From positions 479,881 through 543,880 of the forward strand of contig NZ_JAPZVQ010000002.1 in NCBI RefSeq assembly GCF_027622945.1: a stretch of 64,000 nt of DNA, written 5' to 3'. Position numbers and translations under genes: made by a program. This stretch comes from Glycomyces lechevalierae (GTDB lineage Bacteria > Actinomycetota > Actinomycetes > Mycobacteriales > Micromonosporaceae). This document shows positions 1 through 8,363 of this stretch, piece by piece; positions within the stretch are counted from its first letter, which is position 1; each line of letters starts with the position of its first letter. Under the pieces are notes generated by a model. That model did no database searches and had not been told where the DNA came from. It worked only from the letters and a program-made list of their open reading frames with translations.

Positions 1-85
1 CGCCACCCGGGCCGCGTCCACCCCCTCCGGCTCGGCGCGCAGACGGGGGGCCGCCCTCGTCGAGGTCGGCCGCCGTCGTGTTCGT

Positions 86-583
86 CTAAGCCGTGAGCAG
101 GGAGATCAGGCCGGTGATCCCCGCGAGGCCGAGGGCCACGATGCCGAGGATGAGGCCCGTGGTCGCCACGCCCTTGCCCGAGACGCCGCCCTGGGCGGCC
201 CGGATCTGGCGCTTCGCGTACGCGCTCAACCCGACCGAGCCGATGCCGAACAGCGCCACCGACATGAAGAAGGTGAGCCCGGCCCACGGGTTGAAGGCCG
301 CGCTGATCAGGCCCGGCACGGCGCCGCAGACGCCGGCGATGCCGGCGACGAGTGAGCCGATGGCCGGGCCCGACGGGATCGGCTTGAGCTTGGGGAAGAA
401 GAGGTAGTAGCCGTCGACCATGGCAGGTGCGGGGACTGCCATCGGCTGCCAGACGGGCTGCATCGGATGCATGGGGTACGGCTGCTGGTACTGCGACGGC
501 GCGTAGCCGTGGACCGGCGGGGCGGGCGGCGCCTGGGGAGGCGGCGGCTGCATGTGAGGTTGGTACGGGTCCTGCGCGGTCAC
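86..583 (-). CDS. DUF4190-type membrane protein with proline-rich N-terminus
   Basis: The 165-residue product starts with about 50 residues rich in Pro, Gln, Met and Tyr, typical of a flexible cytoplasmic head. From about residue 70 there are hydrophobic stretches (around 73-98, 103-120 and 138-163), with a short basic loop (AKRQIRA) and a glycine-rich turn before the last helix. This layout matches the DUF4190 family of small actinobacterial membrane proteins, whose function is unknown. The ATG at 583 is the only reasonable start, and the next gene upstream ends at 593, so the two may be co-transcribed. Nothing catalytic is visible. Confidence 0.75.
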   Translation of the reverse strand: MTAQDPYQPHMQPPPPQAPPAPPVHGYAPSQYQQPYPMHPMQPVWQPMAVPAPAMVDGYYLFFPKLKPIPSGPAIGSLVAGIAGVCGAVPGLISAAFNPWAGLTFFMSVALFGIGSVGLSAYAKRQIRAAQGGVSGKGVATTGLILGIVALGLAGITGLISLLTA

Positions 584-592
584 GCCACCAGA

Positions 593-808
593 CTAGCCGC
601 CTCGAAGGGATCTCGCGACCTCGGAGAAGTACTCGTCCACCTCTTTGGTGTCGTAGCCGCGCATGGTGAGTTGGAAGCCGAGGTTGGTGAGGGAGTCGGG
701 GTGCGGCGGCGCGCCGGCCTCGGTCGCGCGCCTGATGCGGGCAACGGCCAGATCGACTTGGGCTCGGTCGTATCCGCGGAAACGGACAGAGAAGAAGGGG
801 TTCTCCAT
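593..808 (-). CDS. Small DivIVA-domain-like protein
   Basis: The 71-residue protein contains two copies of the short signature that opens DivIVA domains: FFSVRFRGYDRAQVD near the N-terminus and FQLTMRGYDTKEVDEYF near the C-terminus. DivIVA proteins recognise curved membrane and organise polar growth and septation in actinobacteria. Here the long coiled coil that normally follows is absent, so this is a minimal tandem of membrane-binding-like motifs rather than a Wag31/DivIVA orthologue. Such 70-residue proteins occur widely in actinobacteria with unknown roles. It lies just upstream of the DUF4190 gene on the same strand. Confidence 0.7.
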   Translation of the reverse strand: MENPFFSVRFRGYDRAQVDLAVARIRRATEAGAPPHPDSLTNLGFQLTMRGYDTKEVDEYFSEVARSLRGG

Positions 809-900
809 ACGTCACAGTCTGCCAGGTGTGCACCACTCAGTGGGATCGCCCCGGCCCCGATCAAATTTCGACGGTCATAACAACTCGTAACGGCCACAAG

Positions 901-3060
901 TTAAGTGAGGACACGCCTCATCCATTTCACTTGATGCCGAATTGTCCGCGAGAAGGGTGCGACCAGTCCCGTTGCGGCGTCCGCGTCCGCTTCCGACACC
1001 GCCCCGGGCGCGAACGCGGCGGCGTTCACGAGGCGCGGCAGCGGGCCGATGTCCGCTTTGAGGGCGGAAAGGCGCACTGCGGCCTCTTCGGCGTTCGCAT
1101 GGTCGGGGATCTTGACACCCGCCCGCGCGGCCTCCGCCAGCACCTCGGCCCAGGCCCCCGCGACCCGCTCCGCGGGTGTGCCGGTGCGGAGCCGGCGTCG
1201 GCGCCGCAATGCCCGGCGGGCCTTGAGCGCCAGGGGAACGCAGGCCAGCAGCAGCGCGGCCGCCGCGTACCAGACCCAGCGCGGGATCCCCGCGTCCTCC
1301 TGCCCGGCCTCCTCGTTGAAGTCGCCGTCCTGCTCCAGCGCCTCGTCGTTGAAATCCTCGGCCTCACCGCCGCCGCCCTCGGCCTCCTCGGGGCTCGGCG
1401 TCTCCTCCTCCATCTTCTCGAGCGTGTCCTCCGGCGGGATCGGCGCGACCCCGGCGGCCGGCATCGGGTCGAAGCGGACCCACCCGGGCCCGTCGAACGC
1501 GACCTCCGGCCAGGCCTGGCCCTGCGCGGCCGTCACCGTGCTCGACCCGGCGGGCACGTCGAAGCCGACCACGACCCGGCTCGGCAGGCCGACCATGCGC
1601 GCGATGATCGCGTACGAGGCGGCGAACTGCTCGCTCGTGCCGGTCTGGCCGCCCGCGGTCACGGGGCTGCCGAGGAAGAACCCGAGGGCGGGCAGGTCGT
1701 GCCCGGAGGGCGCCTCGGGGTCGAACGCGTAATGCTGCGAGAGGAAGTCCGCGAGCCCTTGGGCGCGTTCGTAAGGCGTGTCGAAGGTGGTGTTGATGTA
1801 CTCGGCGATCTGGGTCATGATCTCGGGCGGCGCGGGCGGCAGGGTGACCGTGGCCGGGTCCGAGAGGTCGGGGCGGGCCGTCTCCACGCCGGTCGGCTCG
1901 GGGACCAGCGCGGAGTCGACGTGGAAGCTCGTGCCCGTGGCGAGGCCGTCCGGGGTGAGCAGGCATTTCGTGTAGAGATTCACGGCGATCGGCAGATCGG
2001 TGACGCCCGCGGGGTCGGCGGCGGCGGGCACGAGCTTGCCGCCCAGCTCGATGATCTCGACGTCGGCCGAGTAGGTGGCCTCGCCGGCGCCCGGGATCAC
2101 GGTGCCGGCGGTGCGGAAGTCGCCTTCGGCCTGCCAGGTGGTGCCGTCGTATTTCGTGAGCACTGCCAGGCGCATCCACGCGTCCGCGCTCGTGTCCGCC
2201 TTGAACAGCTCCTGATCGGGGAACTGGGCCCACTGAGCGATGCGCACGAGCGGGTTCAGGTCGATGTCCGTGAGCTGCGGCGGCTCCACGTACTCGCGCG
2301 GGTCGCCCGGACTGGTCGTCACGAGCCGGGCGGCGGCCGGGCCGAGGACCGCGACGGCCGCGAGCAGCACTGTGGTCGTGACGACCGCGCCCATCAGGGC
2401 GGGCGTGCGCGAGGGCGCCTGGCCCTCCACGGTGGCGTCCCGGTCGGGGCGGCGCTCGGGCGGCGCGGCGGTCACCGCGAGCGCGGCGGCCGCGAGCACG
2501 CAGAACGCGACCGCGAACAGCGGTCCCGCGTCGGCGTTCGGACCCACGAGGTACAGGCCCGCGCCGTACAGGAGGGTCGGGGGGAGGCAGCCGAGGAGCG
2601 TGCGGCCGTATCGGATCGCGAACTCGCACGAGAGGGTCGCGGCGAGCCAGGTCAGGAAGACCGGCACGACGACCGTGTCCGGCACCGGCTCCACCGGGAT
2701 GAGCGCGGTCAGCGTGCGCGGCACGGCGTTCACGAGCGCGTCGACGATCGTGGTGCCGAGCGGGTCCGTGCCGTCGCTCGTGAGCACGATCGCCCCGAGC
2801 AGGTACGCGGCCAGGCCCGTCGCCGAGAGGCTCGGGGCCAGGAACGAAGGGCGGTTGCGGAGCGCGAAGCCGATCGCGAACGCCCCGAACGCGGCCCCGG
2901 CGACCAGCAGCAGGAGCGTCTGGCCGTGGTAGACGCGGGCCGCGACGGCGCCGGCGACCACGCACATGAGGGTGAGGCAGGCGGCGACCGTGGCGACGCG
3001 GAGGCGGTAGCGGGTGCGGCGGCCGCGCCGCGCCGGCGCTGCGATTCCGGGGGCGCTCAC
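901..3060 (-). CDS. TgpA-like membrane transglutaminase homologue, active site degenerate
   Basis: The 719-residue protein has several N-terminal membrane helices (a DUF3488/TgpA N-terminal region, about residues 20-220), an extracytoplasmic transglutaminase-like core (about 420-540), an acidic Glu/Pro linker, one more helix near 600 and a cytoplasmic tail resembling DUF4129. Canonical members carry Cys in a CEQFA motif, His in HAW and Asp in GWxxxDP. Here the first reads SEQFA (Ser476, codon AGC) and the second QAW (Gln515, codon CAG); only Asp531 is kept. The protein is therefore probably not an active transglutaminase. The GTG start at 3060 overlaps the DUF58 stop (GTGA), which places it last in the four-gene operon. 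Confidence 0.85.
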   Translation of the reverse strand: MSAPGIAAPARRGRRTRYRLRVATVAACLTLMCVVAGAVAARVYHGQTLLLLVAGAAFGAFAIGFALRNRPSFLAPSLSATGLAAYLLGAIVLTSDGTDPLGTTIVDALVNAVPRTLTALIPVEPVPDTVVVPVFLTWLAATLSCEFAIRYGRTLLGCLPPTLLYGAGLYLVGPNADAGPLFAVAFCVLAAAALAVTAAPPERRPDRDATVEGQAPSRTPALMGAVVTTTVLLAAVAVLGPAAARLVTTSPGDPREYVEPPQLTDIDLNPLVRIAQWAQFPDQELFKADTSADAWMRLAVLTKYDGTTWQAEGDFRTAGTVIPGAGEATYSADVEIIELGGKLVPAAADPAGVTDLPIAVNLYTKCLLTPDGLATGTSFHVDSALVPEPTGVETARPDLSDPATVTLPPAPPEIMTQIAEYINTTFDTPYERAQGLADFLSQHYAFDPEAPSGHDLPALGFFLGSPVTAGGQTGTSEQFAASYAIIARMVGLPSRVVVGFDVPAGSSTVTAAQGQAWPEVAFDGPGWVRFDPMPAAGVAPIPPEDTLEKMEEETPSPEEAEGGGGEAEDFNDEALEQDGDFNEEAGQEDAGIPRWVWYAAAALLLACVPLALKARRALRRRRRLRTGTPAERVAGAWAEVLAEAARAGVKIPDHANAEEAAVRLSALKADIGPLPRLVNAAAFAPGAVSEADADAATGLVAPFSRTIRHQVKWMRRVLT

Positions 3061-4301
3061 AACCGCGTCCCGCCGTTGTTCCAGGCCGCGGCGAACTGCT
3101 CGCCGTCGGCGGCGCGGATCGTCGGCACCCCGCCCGCGAGCGACGCGGAGGTCGGCAGGCCGTGCGCGAGGTGCACGGCGATCACGGTCGGGTAGGCGCG
3201 CTTGAGGACCGCGAGCCGGTCCGTGGGCGGCTCGGTCCCGGTGATCCACACGAGCGTGTCCCCGTAGCGGGCGGAGGAGAGGCGGGAGACATACGCGCCC
3301 AAGCCATCAGAGGCGTTCGGGGCGAGCTCGGCGAGGAGGTCCCCGTACGAGTCGCGCCCGGCCCCGGAGACGACCGCGCCGGAGGCCGGCACGAGCGCGG
3401 CGTGGTACTCGGCGCGGAAGCAGGCGGTGAGGATCGAGTACGCGGCCTCGCAGGCGGCCTCGAAGGGATCTGGCTCGGGCCAACTGTCGGCTCTGTCGTC
3501 GATCGCGATCGCAACCGTGGGGAGCGAGGTGTCGAGGTGCTCCTTCACCATGAGCTTGCCGATGCGCGCGGAGGTGCGCCAGTGGACGTGCCGCAGCTCG
3601 TCGCCGATCACGTACTCGCGCAAGGCATGGAACGTGAGCGAGCCCTGCTCGACCTTGTCGGCGGTGCCTTCGAGGGAGCGGGCGAGGCCGTCGGGGGTGC
3701 GGCCGAGCTGGTGGAGCCGCGGGTGGATCCACAGGCGGCCGGTGCCGCCGAAGTTCCCGGCCGTGGCGGCCAGGCCGAGGAGGTCGCGCTTGCCGATGCT
3801 CAACGGCCCGGCGTCGACCACGCCCCGCCGCTCGGCCTGGATCGCGTAGCTCGCCCCGGCGCTCTTGCCGGGACGCAGGCGCGCCAACGGGATCGCGACG
3901 CGGCGGGTCTCGATCCCCTGCGGGGCGCCGTAGGCGTCCACGGCGCGGGCGTTCACCGAGCGCCAGCGCCCCGCGTTGCGCACGTTCAGATTGACGTGGG
4001 CGGTGTGGCCCACCGAGATCCGGTCGGGCGTGACCGAGCGTTCGACTTCGAGGCGCGGCTTCGCGGCGATCACCGAGCCGGCCGCCACGCACGCGAGGGC
4101 CGCGGCGGCGCCGAGGGTCGCGAGCTCCGGGTAGCCCCAGAGCCAGCCGGCGGCGAGCAGCGCGACGGCCGCGATCGCGAGCGCGACCCCGCGGCCGGTG
4201 ATCGGCACGGCCAGAGCGAGGTTCGCAAGCCTCTCACCAGCCAAAATGGACTTCTGGGCCTCGCCCGGTCCGGCTCCGGCGGCCCGACCGGACTCGCTCA
4301 T
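3057..4301 (-). CDS. DUF58 domain-containing membrane protein
   Basis: The 414-residue protein has two hydrophobic segments near residues 30-75 followed by a cytoplasmic or periplasmic domain. The DUF58 hallmark is clear around residues 205-245: LREYVIGDELRHVHWRTSAR, followed by KLMVKEH. DUF58 proteins are von Willebrand-A-like partners of MoxR ATPases, and this trio with a TgpA transglutaminase is a recurrent bacterial operon. The ATG at 4301 overlaps the moxR stop (ATGA), and the downstream gene overlaps by GTGA, so the three are translationally coupled. The exact substrate of these complexes is not known. Confidence 0.9.
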   Translation of the reverse strand: MSESGRAAGAGPGEAQKSILAGERLANLALAVPITGRGVALAIAAVALLAAGWLWGYPELATLGAAAALACVAAGSVIAAKPRLEVERSVTPDRISVGHTAHVNLNVRNAGRWRSVNARAVDAYGAPQGIETRRVAIPLARLRPGKSAGASYAIQAERRGVVDAGPLSIGKRDLLGLAATAGNFGGTGRLWIHPRLHQLGRTPDGLARSLEGTADKVEQGSLTFHALREYVIGDELRHVHWRTSARIGKLMVKEHLDTSLPTVAIAIDDRADSWPEPDPFEAACEAAYSILTACFRAEYHAALVPASGAVVSGAGRDSYGDLLAELAPNASDGLGAYVSRLSSARYGDTLVWITGTEPPTDRLAVLKRAYPTVIAVHLAHGLPTSASLAGGVPTIRAADGEQFAAAWNNGGTRL

Positions 4302-5326
4302 GCCGCCGAGGCCGGCAGCGGGACGGGGACCTGCTCGAAGGCGTCGGCGACGATCGCCGCGCCCGTGGTGCCGCGCATCGCGGCGTCGGGCGCGAGCTGG
4401 ATGCGGTGCGTGAACACCGGTCCGGCGAGGGCCTTCACGTCCTCCGGGATGATGTAGGTGCGGCCCTGCGAGAGCGCGAACACGCTTGCGGCCCTGGTCA
4501 ACGCGATGAGACCGCGCGGACTGACGCCCACGGCCACCTGCGGGTGGTTGCGGGTCGCGTTCGCGAGCTGCACGAGGTACGCGTACAGCGGCTCGGCGAT
4601 GTAGACGTGCTTCGCCATCTCCGCCATCTGCGCCACCGTGTCCGTGTCGACCACGGGCGACAGGTGCTCGGGGCTGCGCTGGTGGGTGCCGCGCAGGACC
4701 TCGATCTCGGCGGCCTCCACGGGGTAGCCGACCGAGAGCTTCACGAGGAAGCGGTCGAGCTGGGCCTCGGGAAGGCGGTAGGTGCCGTCCATCTCGACGG
4801 GGTTCTGAGTGGCGACCACGAGGAACGGCTGCGGCACCTGGTGCGGGTTGCCGTCCACGGTGACGCGGCCTTCCTCCATGACCTCGAGCAGCGCGGACTG
4901 CGTCTTCGGGCTGGCCCGGTTGATCTCGTCGGCGATCACGATGTTCGCGAAGACCGGGCCGGGGTGGAACTCGAACGCGCCGCTGGCCTGGTTGAAGATC
5001 GTCACGCCCGAGACGTCGGACGGCAGCAGGTCCGGCGTGAACTGGATGCGCCGCCACTGGCCCGACACCGCCGCCGCGATGGTGCGGGCGAGCGTGGTCT
5101 TGCCGGTGCCGGGCACGTCCTCGAGCAGGATGTGGCCCTGGGCGAACATCGCGGTCAGCGCGAGGCGCACCACTTCCTGTTTGCCGAGCACGACGGTGTC
5201 GACCGCCGAGGCCAGCGCCTCGAAGGTCGCGGCGAACTGCTCGGCCTGCGCGGCGACGAGCTGGACCGGCTGCTGCTGAATATGCCTAGGCACGCGCAGC
5301 GGGTGGGTCTGCTCGGTGTCGTGCAT
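4298..5326 (-). CDS. MoxR-family AAA+ ATPase
   Basis: A 342-residue MoxR-type AAA+ ATPase. It has Walker A (DVPGTGKTTLART), Walker B (IVIADEINRASPKTQ), the sensor/pore segment VVATQNPVEMDGTYRLPEAQ with the arginine of LDRFLVK, and a C-terminal lid. MoxR proteins act as chaperone-like ATPases that mature or activate partner protein complexes, usually with VWA or DUF58 partners; here the DUF58 gene follows directly. About 35 N-terminal residues rich in Gln/His precede the conserved core. It starts 16 bp after the FN3 gene, so one transcript probably covers all four genes. Confidence 0.93.
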   Translation of the reverse strand: MHDTEQTHPLRVPRHIQQQPVQLVAAQAEQFAATFEALASAVDTVVLGKQEVVRLALTAMFAQGHILLEDVPGTGKTTLARTIAAAVSGQWRRIQFTPDLLPSDVSGVTIFNQASGAFEFHPGPVFANIVIADEINRASPKTQSALLEVMEEGRVTVDGNPHQVPQPFLVVATQNPVEMDGTYRLPEAQLDRFLVKLSVGYPVEAAEIEVLRGTHQRSPEHLSPVVDTDTVAQMAEMAKHVYIAEPLYAYLVQLANATRNHPQVAVGVSPRGLIALTRAASVFALSQGRTYIIPEDVKALAGPVFTHRIQLAPDAAMRGTTGAAIVADAFEQVPVPLPASAA

Positions 5327-5342
5327 AAGTCATCTCTCTGCT

Positions 5343-7994
5343 CTATCCGCAGTCGCGGAGGGCGCCGACGGAGTTCTTGCCTTCGCCGTCGATGTTGAAC
5401 CAGGCGAAGGGGATGTAGGCCTTGTCGTTGTTGCCGTAGTTGATGCGGATCCAGATGTTGGTGGCGTCCTTGCCCGGGTGGTAGTCGTGGTATCCGTCGC
5501 CCTCCTCGCCTCGGGGGACGACGTTGATGCCGGTCGTGGTGCACGCCGAGGTGAAGCGGTCGCCGGTGTTGACGTAGCCGAGACGGCCGGTCGCGTTGGG
5601 ACTGGAGTAGACCGCCACACCGTCCTTGCCGCCGCCGCTGGAGTTCGCCGTGTTGCAGTAGTCCGTGTCCATCTCCGAGCAGCCGAAGTAGACCTCGCCC
5701 CAGATGTCCTGGGTGTGGACCGTGACGGTCTCGGAGGCGGCGGTGCCCACGGCGTTCGTGACCTCGATGCGGAGGTCGTGGTCGGTCGAGGCGTAGTGCT
5801 GGTCGGTGGTCATGGACCCGTCGCAGGCCTCGGTCACCTCCGCGGCGGTCGCGGTGGACCGGTACAGCTTGCAGGTGGCCTCGCCGCCGCCGTCGTCGAA
5901 GGTGAAGTCGAGCGTCATCTGGCTCGTCGTGCTCGAGTTGCCGGTGAGCGTGATCTGCGGCGCGACCATGGTGTTCGACGTGGTCGTCGCCGGTTCGGAC
6001 TCGCCCGCCTCGTTGACCGCGACCACGGAGACGTTGACCTGCTCGCCGTTGCTGAAGCCCGAGACGCGGGTCTTGGTCGTGTTGCCGTCGACCTCGACGG
6101 TCTGGGATCCGGCCCGCACGATGTACTTCTCGATCGGGCGGCCGTTGTGGGACGGCTGCTCCCAGGTGACATCGATCGATCCGGCCTCGTTCGAGGCAGT
6201 CTCGGCGAGCGGGTTCGTGGGAGCATCCGGCACGTTGAACGGCGTCACCGAGTTCGACGGGGCCGAGGGTGATGAAGCCGCCGCTCCGGCGAGGGTCGTC
6301 ACCTGGAAGACGTAGCCGACGCCGTACTCAAGGGTCCCTTCGGGAACAGTGAAGGTGGTCGAGTCGGACTGGCCGACCACGACCTGCTTCCCGGAGGCGA
6401 TGGCCTCGACCTGGTAGCCGGACACGTCGTTGCCCTGGCCGTTGGCCTCGTCCCACTTCACGGTGACGGTGCCGTCGTTGTTCGCGGTCGCCTCGACGCT
6501 GCCGACCGGGTCGGGGACCTCGGCGGACGGCGTGATGGACGGCGACGTCGCGGTGTCGCCCTGGCCTTCGGCATTGTGGGCGGTCACGTTGAAGGTGTAC
6601 GGGGTGCCGTTCTCGAGGTCACTGATCTCCAGGACGCGCTGGTCCGGGGCGATCTCCCAGGTCTGGCCCGCGCCTTCGATCGTGTACTTGGTGAGCGCGG
6701 AGCCGTTGTTCGGCGCGGCGTCCCAGGACAGGTTGATGAGGCCGTCGCCGACGGTGCCGCGGAGGTTCGTGACCGCGCCGGGCGGGCCGATCTCGGGGGC
6801 GGACTCGTCGCTGCCATCCTCGTCTCCTTCGTCGCCGTTCTCCTCTTCGTCTTCCGGCGGGGCGTTGCCGCCGAGGATGTCGTCGCGGTCCTTCTCGGCC
6901 TGGCGGGCGTTGCCGTCGGAGGAGACGACCACGGCCGCGTTCGTGTTGACCGCGTTCGCGAAGAGGGTGTCGCCGGTGTGGTAGAGCTCGACGGGGCCGC
7001 CGCCCGCGTCGATCTCGATGCGGTCGAGCTCCTTGCCGTCGAGGTCGTAGACCCAGACGAGGCCGGAGGCGCCGTCCGGGACGTAGATGCGCTGGTGGAA
7101 CTCGACGGAGGCGCCGAGCAGGTTCGAGGGCGCCGCGTCGATCGAGAAGTGCTTGGACTCGTTGTCGTTGACGGTGACGATCGAGGGTGGGTCGGTGACG
7201 GTGACCGAGGCGATCGTGCCGGGGCTCGACTCGGCGGTCTCGGCGGGGCCGACGAGCTCGACATCGGTCTCGGAGCGGCGGCCGTCGGCGCGGATCGTCG
7301 TCATCTTCTTGGCCGTGGAGTTGAGCACGGCCACGCCGTCGCCGAGGACGGTGAGGGCGAGCTCCTGGCGCGGCTCGGCCACGACCTCGGTCGCGACGGT
7401 CCTGGCGCCCGCCTCCTTCGGCTCGATCTGGACGATCGTGCCTTCGCGGGGGACGCCGATCCAGAGCTTCCCGGCCGAGTCGAACGCGCCGCCGGTGAGG
7501 CCGGCGGGGAACTGCAGCGGGTCGCCGATCGCGGTGAGCGAGCTCGGGTCGACCTGGTTGACCAGACCCTGGGTCTGGTCGATAATGAACGCGCCCTCAT
7601 CGGCGAGCGCGAGTCGCACGCCTTCGCCGGGGGCCGTCTCGGCCTCGCCGGTGAGTTCGAGGGTGGAGAGGTCGATCGCGGAGACCTTGCCGGAGGCGAT
7701 CTCGCGCAGCAGGAGGTGCGAGTCGGTCTGGACGATCTGGACTTCGTTGCCCGCCGCGTCGGTGAGCGGGAAGCGCACGTCGGTGGCGGCGGTGAGGCCG
7801 TTGACGCGGGCGATCTCGCCGGCCGGGGTGGTCCACAGCCACAGGCTCTCGTCCTGGAGCTCGCTGTCGCGGCTGAACGCGCCGGTGCCGAGAAGCGTCG
7901 CGACGAGCGCTCCGACGAGCACCACCGGCAGGCCTATCGCGATGAGCAGGCCCTTGACGTTGAGCCGTCGGGCGTCGACGTTGCGAGTGGTCAT
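5343..7994 (-). CDS. Membrane-anchored protein with propeller-like region and fibronectin type III repeats
   Basis: The 883-residue protein has one N-terminal membrane anchor (residues 14-37). Next comes about 300 residues of short beta-strand repeats that look like a beta-propeller (about 45-360), then a Glu/Asp-rich linker (about 375-400). Three fibronectin type III domains follow at roughly 405-490, 493-587 and 588-680, each with the conserved Trp/Tyr pattern. An Ig-like segment and a cysteine-containing C-terminal domain (about 763-883) that looks SH3-like complete it. It heads the operon with moxR, DUF58 and the transglutaminase homologue. It is most likely a cell-surface protein whose assembly depends on those partners; that is inference from context. 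Confidence 0.85.
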   Translation of the reverse strand: MTTRNVDARRLNVKGLLIAIGLPVVLVGALVATLLGTGAFSRDSELQDESLWLWTTPAGEIARVNGLTAATDVRFPLTDAAGNEVQIVQTDSHLLLREIASGKVSAIDLSTLELTGEAETAPGEGVRLALADEGAFIIDQTQGLVNQVDPSSLTAIGDPLQFPAGLTGGAFDSAGKLWIGVPREGTIVQIEPKEAGARTVATEVVAEPRQELALTVLGDGVAVLNSTAKKMTTIRADGRRSETDVELVGPAETAESSPGTIASVTVTDPPSIVTVNDNESKHFSIDAAPSNLLGASVEFHQRIYVPDGASGLVWVYDLDGKELDRIEIDAGGGPVELYHTGDTLFANAVNTNAAVVVSSDGNARQAEKDRDDILGGNAPPEDEEENGDEGDEDGSDESAPEIGPPGAVTNLRGTVGDGLINLSWDAAPNNGSALTKYTIEGAGQTWEIAPDQRVLEISDLENGTPYTFNVTAHNAEGQGDTATSPSITPSAEVPDPVGSVEATANNDGTVTVKWDEANGQGNDVSGYQVEAIASGKQVVVGQSDSTTFTVPEGTLEYGVGYVFQVTTLAGAAASSPSAPSNSVTPFNVPDAPTNPLAETASNEAGSIDVTWEQPSHNGRPIEKYIVRAGSQTVEVDGNTTKTRVSGFSNGEQVNVSVVAVNEAGESEPATTTSNTMVAPQITLTGNSSTTSQMTLDFTFDDGGGEATCKLYRSTATAAEVTEACDGSMTTDQHYASTDHDLRIEVTNAVGTAASETVTVHTQDIWGEVYFGCSEMDTDYCNTANSSGGGKDGVAVYSSPNATGRLGYVNTGDRFTSACTTTGINVVPRGEEGDGYHDYHPGKDATNIWIRINYGNNDKAYIPFAWFNIDGEGKNSVGALRDCG

Positions 7995-8363
7995 AAGGGG
8001 GAAGTCCTCTGCGGGGTCAGCTATGCCGGTTGTGGGGCGCGAGCGCCAGAAGGGCCCCTGCTGGTGCCTCGGGGTGCGGCACGCGAATCCGAGCCTAATT
8101 CGTCAGCGCAATCAGGACTAGGCTGCCATTGTCACAAACAGGTATCGGTCTGGGGTGGCCCAAAGTGGCCCGAGTCGGTCAGGTTACCGGCGCGTACGGC
8201 AACACGAATTCATGGCTCGCAAGCGTCGCCAGGGACGGCGAAAAGTGTCCTATGAACACAAAGGGGCGGTGCGCTGAGCGCACCGCCTACGTCGTCTGCC
8301 TGTGTGTGCCTTCTCGGTGACTGCCTGACGGTCACCGTCTCCTGTCTTCGCATGGGCGCTTCG
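7995..8363. other. Intergenic region between the FN3 operon and the DUF1611 gene
   Basis: About 370 bp without a credible gene. It should contain the promoter of the leftward FN3-moxR operon near its left side and the 3' end of the DUF1611 transcript on its right, including the hairpin at 8265-8287. GC content is lower than in the neighbouring genes around 8100-8260, which fits non-coding DNA. Confidence 0.6.
8265..8287 (-). terminator. Hairpin downstream of the DUF1611 gene
   Basis: A perfect 10-bp stem (GGCGGTGCGC / GCGCACCGCC) with a 3-nt loop, about 77 bp beyond the stop of the leftward DUF1611 gene. There is no U-tract, as is common for actinobacterial terminators. Confidence 0.55.
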
